Source: Patescibacteria group bacterium | GTDB lineage: Bacteria; Patescibacteriota; UBA1384 | Assembly: GCA_017992655.1 (NCBI GenBank) | Contig: JAGOOF010000035.1 | Location: 1 to 5,048, forward strand | Length of the DNA stretch: 5,048 bases | Direction: 5' to 3' | Notes under the pieces: model-generated | The model's database searches: none | The model's input: the letters and a program-made list of their open reading frames with translations, nothing else | What the model was told of the DNA's origin: nothing | Position numbers and translations under genes: made by a program | Shown: positions 1 through 4,045 of the stretch, piece after piece | How the letters are laid out: each line of letters opens with the position of its first letter | How positions within the stretch are numbered: position 1 is the first letter of the stretch

Positions 1-1
1 A

Positions 2-247
2 TCTAATATTACCTCAAACAGCGCTATGGTGAGCTTTAATACGTCTTTGCCCACCACCGCTTTTGTTCGCTACGGCTTAGCGCCCGCATCGCTTAATTTA
101 AGCAAGTCAAGCTCGGTTAATTCCACCTCGCACTCAATAGTTTTAACAGGGCTTACGCCCGCCACACAGTACCACTTTCAGGTTGTCTCTACGGCCGGCT
201 CTTCGACTATTACCTCTTCTATTTACAACTTCACTACACTGCCTTAG
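2..247 (+). CDS. C-terminal fragment of a fibronectin type III-like extracellular protein
   Basis: The frame is open from the left window edge and ends with TAG at 245-247. The Met at 26 is internal, so the real start lies outside the window and 81 residues are visible. They match the second half of a fibronectin-III / purple-acid-phosphatase-N-like beta-sandwich. The hallmarks are a V-R-Y-G strand, then H-S-I-V-L-T-G-L-T-P-A-T-Q-Y-H-F-Q-V-V-S, which is the typical 'L-x-P-x-T-x-Y-x-x-x-V' tyrosine-corner strand, then a final Y-N-F-T-T-L-P strand. The segment is rich in Ser/Thr and has no charged tail or membrane helix after the domain, so the protein simply ends with it. In the family such domains are extracellular spacers or adhesion modules; the actual function would be set by upstream domains that are not visible. 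It is convergent with the minus-strand operon. The fold is fairly secure, the biological role is unknown. Confidence 0.82.
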   Translation, partial: SNITSNSAMVSFNTSLPTTAFVRYGLAPASLNLSKSSSVNSTSHSIVLTGLTPATQYHFQVVSTAGSSTITSSIYNFTTLP

Positions 248-313
248 CTTTTTCGAGGAACCTCTCCCTCTGATCGAAATAAACTTTGGTTAAAGTCTTA
301 TTGTTCGAGGTGA

Positions 314-406
314 CTGTATCGAGTGAAACCGAGATGCCTGTATCGAGTGAAACCGAGATGCCTGTATCGAGTGAAACCGAGATGCCTGTATCGAGTGAAA
401 TGAGAT
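314..406 (+). repeat. 24-bp tandem repeat array, about 3.8 copies
   Basis: Three identical 24-bp units lie at 314-337, 338-361 and 362-385. They are followed by a partial fourth at 386-406 that matches for 15 bases and then has a 1-base deletion and one change. Each unit starts CTGTATCGAG and contains TGAAACCGAG. Within each unit ATC and GAT can pair around a GA/GA mismatch and a small GAA loop, so the array is a chain of short potential hairpins of the same style as the larger palindromic elements nearby. The array is bracketed by GTTCGAGG at 303-310 and CCTCGAGAAC at 412-421, which look like the two ends of such a larger element. Exact identity of three units implies recent expansion or homogenisation. 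Confidence 0.93.
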
Positions 407-407
407 A
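389..407 (+). repeat. GA-mismatch hairpin element (19 nt), array end
   Basis: The sequence reads TATC-GA-GT-GAA-AT-GA-GATA. TATC pairs with GATA, the two GA steps face each other as a tandem G-A mismatch, and GT can pair with AT (one G-T wobble) around a GAA loop. It forms the diverged last unit of the 24-bp array but now has the same 19-nt layout as the hairpin at 452-470 read on the minus strand. Folding is inferred from complementarity only. Confidence 0.6.
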
Positions 408-451
408 TAATCCTCGAGAACTATTTTCGCTATCTTGATACTTACGTGGTA

Positions 452-508
452 GTTCTCACTTCGTTCGAACAGTAAAGTTTTATCGTTCGAGGTGTAACCA
501 CCGAGAAC
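452..508 (+). repeat. Composite palindromic element, copy A (two facing hairpins)
   Basis: This is a 57-bp unit made of two hairpins in opposite orientation with a 14-bp linker. The left hairpin (452-470), read on the minus strand, is GTTC-GA-AC-GAA-GT-GA-GAAC. The right hairpin (485-508), read on the plus strand, has outer stem GTTC/GAAC, tandem GA/GA, inner stem GGTG/CACC and loop TAAC. The two halves can also pair with each other: GTTCTC at 452-457 with GAGAAC at 503-508, and TCGAAC at 465-470 with GTTCGA at 485-490, giving a cruciform alternative. A near-identical copy lies 111-112 bp further on. The arrangement recalls BIMEs (paired inverted REP hairpins), but the sequence is not a REP known to me and no REP-associated transposase is in the window. 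Confidence 0.85.
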
Positions 509-522
509 CCCGCTCAGCGGGG
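508..522. repeat. GC-rich perfect hairpin abutting copy A
   Basis: CCCCGC-TCA-GCGGGG is a perfect 6-bp stem with a 3-base loop, and the TC/GA flanks allow a seventh pair. Its first C is the last base of composite copy A. No T-run follows on either strand, so it is not a standard Rho-independent terminator. Copy B has no equivalent hairpin after it. Confidence 0.75.
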
Positions 523-563
523 CAAGCTATAAACCGTTAGTATCACATCAGTCGAAAGGTTAA

Positions 564-620
564 TTCTCACTCAGTTCGAACAGTAAAGTTTTTATCGTTC
601 GAGGTGTAACCACCGAGAAC
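564..620 (+). repeat. Composite palindromic element, copy B
   Basis: This repeats 453-508 with two substitutions in the loop of the left hairpin (ACTTCGTT in copy A, ACTCAGTT here) and one extra T in the linker T-run. The right hairpin (597-620) is identical over all 24 bases to copy A. The left hairpin has lost its outermost G (ATTCTC instead of GTTCTC), so its foot is one pair shorter. On the minus strand its inner part reads ACTGAGT, still able to pair AC with GT. The differences fall in loop, linker and foot, while the stem and GA positions are kept. Confidence 0.88.
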
Positions 621-623
621 TAC

Positions 624-749
624 TTCTGGCTACCGGCTACTAGCATCTGGCTTATATTGGCCACGGCGTCCGGCTGTATTCGCTCCCCTGTATTTGCGTC
701 TGGCTACCGGCCACTAGCGACCGGCTAGCACAGGCCACTGGCATCTGGC
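624..749 (+). repeat. Degenerate heptanucleotide tandem repeat (NNCYGGC-like)
   Basis: Consecutive 7-base units can be read at 624-651 (TTCTGGC, TACCGGC, TACTAGC, ATCTGGC), 661-674 (CCACGGC, GTCCGGC), 698-725 (GTCTGGC, TACCGGC, CACTAGC, GACCGGC) and 736-749 (CACTGGC, ATCTGGC). The GC end is constant and the first bases vary. The blocks at 624-651 and 698-725 align over 28 bases at a spacing of 74, which suggests a higher-order duplication. The interruption at 675-697 contains its own pair, TGTATTCGC and TGTATTTGC. Stops occur in the repeat frames and no reading frame of note crosses it, so it is non-coding. Confidence 0.8.
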
Positions 750-756
750 CTTTTTT
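732..756 (+). terminator. Probable Rho-independent terminator, + strand
   Basis: AGGCCA at 732-737 pairs with TGGCCT at 746-751 (6 bp) around an 8-base loop, and the stem runs directly into six T's (751-756). On the minus strand the A-run precedes the hairpin, so it would act only on rightward transcripts. The only + strand gene is the FN3-like one ending at 247, which would give a 3' untranslated tail of about 500 nt made of repeats. The hairpin is built from the last heptanucleotide units, so it may be a chance product of the repeat meeting a T-run. Confidence 0.55.
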
Positions 757-772
757 AATCTGTGTTAAGCTT

Positions 773-788
773 GTCGAAACACGAGAAC
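773..788 (+). repeat. Decayed copy of the GA-hairpin element
   Basis: GTCGAAACACGAGAAC keeps the 3' half (GA then GAGAAC, followed by TA as after the ends at 421 and 620) but has only GTC where other copies have GTTC, a 1-base loss, and the inner stem is not complementary. It lies just beyond the stop of the 223-aa gene at 794. Confidence 0.4.
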
Positions 789-793
789 TATTA

Positions 794-1465
794 CTATTTC
801 GTTACTTTTAAGCTTTTAATGATGTTGAGTACTGTTTCTTCGTCAGTTGCGTTTACTATATCCCAGCCTAGAAAAAGATAAGTATTTTCACCAATTTTTA
901 ATCCCTCGGGCATATTTTCTGTTTCAAAATCAATAAAGCCTTTTGATATTTCTTCCTGCGATGGGCCACTCCCGTCGTCAACTGGCTTAGTGATCGTCCT
1001 GTTACTTACCTGTATCGCATTATTTACCCAACCTATGTCGTATGTTATTTCAGGAGAAGCATGGATACCAAAACCCGCATTATTAACAACCAGTTCTAGA
1101 TCGGGGGCATCTGAATCCCATGTACCTTCAAATATATTAAGCTCGAGCGGGTCGGCGTCACGCTTAACTCGCACTCCCCATCCATCGGGATATTTTATGG
1201 AAAAACCCATTTCGCTGTTGGTATAGGTTTTCCAGCCAGAATAAGGGTCGGTTGGGCTAGCGGTGGAAGCAGGGCTTGTACTAGTAGCGTCTGGAGCGCT
1301 GGTTTCTGTTTTATTCTCCTGCAGGTAGCTATTTTTTGCAAGCCAAAAACCAAGGGCAGTAAACGCCATAGCTCCCACTACAACCAAAAGCCATGCCCAT
1401 TTGGGGAACTTCTTTGCTTCGCTTGGGTTTGGTGTTTGTGGCAATGAATTATTATTTTGTTCCAT
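794..1465 (-). CDS. Single-pass surface-anchored protein with C-terminal extracellular domain (223 aa)
   Basis: This protein has a short polar N-terminus (residues 1-20), a PKWAW motif leading into one membrane helix (about 23-43), a Ser/Thr/Pro/Ala-rich linker (about 50-73), and a soluble domain (about 74-223). The domain begins with DPYSGWKTYTNSEMGFSIKYPDGW, a pattern found in PsbP-like and related small secreted domains of bacteria ('Y-x-N-x-x-x-G-F-S-I-x-Y-P-x-x-W'). No Cys occurs, so it is not a lipoprotein. With basic residues before the helix, the bulk should face outside. The start ATG at 1463-1465 has GAGGGAG three bases upstream. The stop is TAG at 794-796. It is the last gene of the minus-strand trio, 22 nt after the 405-aa gene. 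It shares the PKW-x-W anchor and the DPY-[ST]-G segment with that protein. Function is unknown. Confidence 0.88.
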   Translation of the reverse strand: MEQNNNSLPQTPNPSEAKKFPKWAWLLVVVGAMAFTALGFWLAKNSYLQENKTETSAPDATSTSPASTASPTDPYSGWKTYTNSEMGFSIKYPDGWGVRVKRDADPLELNIFEGTWDSDAPDLELVVNNAGFGIHASPEITYDIGWVNNAIQVSNRTITKPVDDGSGPSQEEISKGFIDFETENMPEGLKIGENTYLFLGWDIVNATDEETVLNIIKSLKVTK

Positions 1466-1487
1466 GTACTCCCTCTTTCATTTTTAC

Positions 1488-2705
1488 CTAAAATGGATTT
1501 TGTGTTAGCTCTTCATAATCCCATTTATAGTTGGGATCATATTTGTAATTTGCTATTTCGAAACCATTGCCTTTAAAACTGTACTGTATAAACTCCACTC
1601 CGCCTGTTACGCAAGTATGGCAATCGTCTTGCTCGCTGTGGACAGGCACTGCCACTACGACTTTACCGTCGAAAACAGCAAATTGAGAGAGGCCAGTATC
1701 GGGGTATGATTTCTCTGTCCTTACATTTGGATAACGCCCTTCCGGATATTCTAATACATAATGATTGATAAAACCGTTGTGCGCACTATACACTGCCGGG
1801 TAAGAGCTCCCAGACCCACAAGCAGAGAAACTAATCACTTTGTCCTTTGCACCGTCTCCCGTTACATCTTCATCCTTTACTCCGTCGCACGCTTCACTAC
1901 TGCGCCTATCATCAATGTCGCTACTATCGTATAGCCTTTTCATTGCAATACATTGGCTGTCTTTTTCGCCAATATCATCACCATTTTGGTACTTATTGGT
2001 ATAAATGCAATAATGGAAAACTTTCGCCAGATCTTTTTGTGCGGTGGTAAAGTCACTCGCCTTTGCAAACCTAAGTGTATCTACTGTTTCCTTAAAAATA
2101 TCGTAATACTCTACAGAGCTAAGAGTACTGGGATTTTCTCCGCTTGCTCTTCTAAGCGTGTTAGTTGTAATAGTGATGAGCATATTTTCCCGCACAGCGG
2201 TGAAACCAGTTCTTTCATAGCTCCAGTCGTTAATTTTATTTTCCCTGTACAGTGTTATGCCGTTTTTGTTAACATAAGAAAGATCTTTAAGTTCTCCGCT
2301 ATTCGCTTTTTCTACCCAGTCCGCAATGTTGTTTTGATCTGGTGAAAAAACCGTTCTTTTTGCATCTAGCATATTAATGAACACTGTAACTTTATTGGGG
2401 TCAAACGCCTGTTGCGTAAAGCTATTTTCTTGGCCACTATAGTCGTTTGCTACTACTCTTACTTTCTCTGGGTCATAGTCAAGTACAACGCCCGTGTAAG
2501 GGTCTTTAAATGTTTCAAGCGCCGGCTTTAACTCTTCATTAACCGCTTCCTCTTCCGGTTGCGTTACTGTTATAGCCTTATTTTTTTGCACATACAAAAG
2601 ATACACCAAGACCACAGCTACGAGCGCCAAAAAAGCGATAGCCCACCATACCCACTTAGGCACCTTGTTTTTGCTATTTTGTAATACTTGATTACCGGTT
2701 GACAT
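1488..2705 (-). CDS. Single-pass surface protein with Cys-rich extracellular C-terminal half (405 aa)
   Basis: The start is taken as ATG at 2703-2705, which has GGA three bases upstream. An upstream in-frame ATG at 2745-2747 would add 14 residues deep inside the preceding gene and has no ribosome-binding sequence. Residues 1-16 are cytosolic, a PKWVWW motif opens the single membrane helix (about 17-39), and an acidic linker follows (about 46-66). Residues 68-215 form a mixed domain starting DPYTGVVLDYDPE. Residues 220-405 hold six Cys (C233, C252, C273, C296, C362, C365, the last pair in D-C-H-T-C) and a D-V-T-G-D-G-A-K-D segment (about 280-288) that resembles the calcium loops of FG-GAP/EF-hand/dockerin-type repeats. 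The even Cys number outside the membrane suggests disulfides. The gene overlaps the RCC1-type gene by 14 nt, which suggests translational coupling. No named family recognised; function is unknown. Confidence 0.87.
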   Translation of the reverse strand: MSTGNQVLQNSKNKVPKWVWWAIAFLALVAVVLVYLLYVQKNKAITVTQPEEEAVNEELKPALETFKDPYTGVVLDYDPEKVRVVANDYSGQENSFTQQAFDPNKVTVFINMLDAKRTVFSPDQNNIADWVEKANSGELKDLSYVNKNGITLYRENKINDWSYERTGFTAVRENMLITITTNTLRRASGENPSTLSSVEYYDIFKETVDTLRFAKASDFTTAQKDLAKVFHYCIYTNKYQNGDDIGEKDSQCIAMKRLYDSSDIDDRRSSEACDGVKDEDVTGDGAKDKVISFSACGSGSSYPAVYSAHNGFINHYVLEYPEGRYPNVRTEKSYPDTGLSQFAVFDGKVVVAVPVHSEQDDCHTCVTGGVEFIQYSFKGNGFEIANYKYDPNYKWDYEELTQNPF

Positions 2706-3951
2706 AATTCCATTTATTTCTAACCGAGCCGAATAAGAGTGCACCATAGGGGCCAGCGGATATCAAACTAACTTCTTCTATAGGAGCAAACCGAAACCAG
2801 CCAATACAGTCCCCTTTGCAAGCAGCAATGTTATTTACAAATAATTGGGAAAGTTTATCTTTGTGCGGGATGTATTCCACATCACGGTATATCGACGTAC
2901 TTTCTCCAACCACGAACGCCTGCTTATTTTTATCGACAAGTAATACGAAAGATGCCCCAGCATCCATTAGTTTAATACCTATTGTATCCATAAACCTGAC
3001 AGGCTTTTCTACAATGGTTTTGCTTCCGCTACTGGAAAAGGGCGTTGTGTTCCCCCAAATCCAAACTTGTCCTTTGCCGTCGAGCCCAAGATAAAACCCC
3101 TGGCCCGCCTTAACATCGTACATTTTACCTAGCCCCGCAACTTTTGTTGGGGTTGGATTCTCTTTACTCCAGGTGTAAACCATACCATCTGTACTGTGAG
3201 CGATTTGATAATTGGCAGTTGAGTCAATTCTTGTAAAAGTCTTATCCGTTGGTAATTTTACCTTAATTGGCGTGTTGGACCCAGCACTAATCGTACCTGT
3301 GCCTAGCTGCCCATAGCTGTTATCGCCCCATGCATAAACTCCATCTGCGGTTATTGCATAGCTAGAATTATCACCGGCGGCAATAAATTTAATATTAGTA
3401 AGGTTTTTTACACCAATGATGCTAGCTGAATCCTTGTTTACACCATTACCCAATTGACCCTGTTCGTTAATGCCCCAACTGTATATTTTTGAATTATCGG
3501 CATTAGTAACAAGAGCATGACGCCCCCCCGCAGCAACCATTCCAACCTTCATGTCGCTAATTTTACGAGGCGAAGTACATGTAAATTCAGCGTAACCAAT
3601 AATTGGAAAATTAACGGCCAAGTTTTGCCCAAGTACATACGCATAGCCATCTGACCCACGTGCCAAAGCATAGGTTCCTGCTAGTGAAATTTGCGAAATC
3701 TTAAGTGAATCGCTAATTACATCTAGCAAACCATAGTTAACATTGCCATGAGTATTCTCGTCAAAATACCATTCGTTGCCTAATGAGGAGAGAATATTTT
3801 TTTTATCATACTCTATTTTTTCTCCTCCGTCAGGGTAATTCAACATTGAGGCGCCTATTTTGCCATATTTATTTAATGCAAACACTGTACCTGCTACAAC
3901 AAGTAAAACAACGGCCACAACAATAAGAACTTTTGTCGATTTAGCCTTCAT
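2692..3951 (-). CDS. Membrane-anchored RCC1-type beta-propeller protein (419 aa)
   Basis: After K-rich residues 1-7 comes a hydrophobic segment (about 8-26), a signal anchor or signal peptide without a lipobox Cys. The rest reads as an RCC1/BLIP-II-type propeller. The clearest repeats are VAAGGRHALVTNADNSKIYSWG with NEQGQLGNG (about 138-170) and IAAGDNSSYAITADGVYAWGDNSYGQLGTG (about 190-219). Weaker blades are visible near 86-110, 238-262, 278-301, 327-350 and 395-410, so about seven in all, the usual RCC1 number. Three Cys occur, two of them in C-K-G-D-C (378-382). RCC1 propellers are protein-binding scaffolds; bacterial secreted versions have diverse or unknown partners. The start is supported by AGGAGG three bases upstream of ATG 3949-3951. 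It is first of three close genes, and its last codons overlap the next start. A partner or ligand cannot be named from sequence. Confidence 0.9.
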   Translation of the reverse strand: MKAKSTKVLIVVAVVLLVVAGTVFALNKYGKIGASMLNYPDGGEKIEYDKKNILSSLGNEWYFDENTHGNVNYGLLDVISDSLKISQISLAGTYALARGSDGYAYVLGQNLAVNFPIIGYAEFTCTSPRKISDMKVGMVAAGGRHALVTNADNSKIYSWGINEQGQLGNGVNKDSASIIGVKNLTNIKFIAAGDNSSYAITADGVYAWGDNSYGQLGTGTISAGSNTPIKVKLPTDKTFTRIDSTANYQIAHSTDGMVYTWSKENPTPTKVAGLGKMYDVKAGQGFYLGLDGKGQVWIWGNTTPFSSSGSKTIVEKPVRFMDTIGIKLMDAGASFVLLVDKNKQAFVVGESTSIYRDVEYIPHKDKLSQLFVNNIAACKGDCIGWFRFAPIEEVSLISAGPYGALLFGSVRNKWNYVNR

Positions 3952-3954
3952 CTT

Positions 3955-3960
3955 CCTCCT
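3955..3960 (-). promoter_or_regulatory. Shine-Dalgarno AGGAGG for the RCC1-type gene
   Basis: On the minus strand the sequence is AGGAGG-AAG-ATG, a perfect SD core that fixes the start at 3951. The spacing of only three bases is short, and the same three-base gap is seen before the 405-aa gene (GGA-ATT-ATG) and the 223-aa gene (GAGGGAG-TAC-ATG). Confidence 0.85.
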
Positions 3961-3977
3961 AATATTTTATTAAGTCC

Positions 3978-3983
3978 ATTATA
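3978..3983 (-). promoter_or_regulatory. Promoter -10 box (TATAAT) for the surface-protein operon
   Basis: Minus-strand TATAAT is a perfect -10 hexamer, placing a start of transcription near 3971 and giving a leader of about 20 nt that carries AGGAGG. The -35 is weak: the best-placed hexamer is ATTACA with a 16-base spacer, and it falls inside a palindrome. The box suggests the trio can be transcribed independently of radA. Prediction from sequence only. Confidence 0.6.
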
Positions 3984-3990
3984 CCTCCCC

Positions 3991-4006
3991 TAATACAATT
4001 GTAATA
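3991..4006. promoter_or_regulatory. Palindrome at the -35 position, possible operator
   Basis: TACAATTGTA (3994-4003) is a perfect 10-bp palindrome, and the symmetry extends to 16 bp (3991-4006) with one mismatched pair. It sits about 8 bp upstream of the TATAAT and covers the expected -35 region, where a dimeric regulator would block or recruit polymerase. AT-rich palindromes can arise by chance, so this is tentative. Confidence 0.35.
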
Positions 4007-4013
4007 ATCCAAC

Positions 4014-4022
4014 TGTGGATAA
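4014..4022 (-). promoter_or_regulatory. Perfect DnaA-box match (TTATCCACA)
   Basis: The minus strand reads TTATCCACA, the consensus high-affinity DnaA box, in the gap between radA and the RCC1-type gene. AACT and AGTT flank it symmetrically (4011-4014 and 4022-4025). Only this one box was noticed and there is no AT-rich unwinding region, so an origin is not supported. DnaA-responsive regulation or chance are the options. Confidence 0.35.
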
Positions 4023-4029
4023 GTTAGCG

Positions 4030-4045
4030 AAAGCGCCACCGCTTT
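4030..4045 (-). terminator. Hairpin at the radA stop codon, weak terminator candidate
   Basis: AAAGCG and CGCTTT form a 6-bp stem with a 4-base loop that overlaps the radA TAA stop (4044-4046). No T-run follows on the minus strand, so it is a poor Rho-independent terminator; read-through into the next genes is plausible. Confidence 0.25.

Larger units (their letters stand above)
248..793. other. Repeat-filled convergent intergenic region
   Basis: These 546 bases separate the + strand FN3-like gene from the end of the minus-strand surface-protein operon. No convincing gene is present. Nearly the whole stretch is explained by repeats listed separately: an initial weak inverted repeat (TTTTCGA near 250-256 with TCGAAA at 274-279), a 24-bp tandem array, two copies of a two-hairpin composite, a GC-rich hairpin, a heptanucleotide repeat, a terminator-like hairpin and a decayed element copy next to the end of the 223-aa gene. 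The parts left unexplained are about 421-451, 523-562 and 757-770. Confidence 0.85.

Noticed and set aside
26..247. Complete 73-aa protein starting at ATG 26
   Set aside because: The frame is open to the window edge and the fold would be cut mid-domain, so the ATG is an internal methionine of a longer protein.
250..279. Terminator directly after the FN3-like gene (TTTTCGA...TCGAAA inverted repeat)
   Set aside because: The stem is only about six AT-rich pairs with a loop of about 17 bases and there is no T-run after it.
310..438. Small + strand reading frame (GTG start, 42 codons) through the 24-bp array, encoding an 8-residue repeat V-S-S-E-T-E-M-P
   Set aside because: The unit length is a multiple of three, so any open frame yields a peptide repeat. 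There is no ribosome-binding sequence before the GTG or the internal ATGs, and the repeat is better explained by its hairpin design.
303..620. CRISPR array
   Set aside because: The 24-bp units are directly adjacent with no spacers, and the 57-bp composites occur only twice with one interval of about 55 bp. No cas genes are present.
1953..2345. 130-codon + strand reading frame opposite the 405-aa gene
   Set aside because: It is an antisense shadow: Cys- and Phe-rich low-plausibility composition, no ribosome-binding site, and it lies wholly inside a well-supported minus-strand gene. The other + strand frames over 990-1226, 1847-2050, 2816-3094 and 4286-5010 are rejected for the same reason.
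2706..2747. N-terminal extension of the 405-aa protein from ATG at 2745-2747
   Set aside because: It would deepen the overlap with the RCC1-type gene to 56 nt, it has no SD-like sequence, and the shorter form matches the N-terminal layout of the neighbouring 223-aa protein.
3961..4043. Replication origin between radA and the RCC1-type gene
   Set aside because: Only one DnaA box was found, there is no cluster, no AT-rich unwinding element and no dnaA/dnaN/gyr neighbours.
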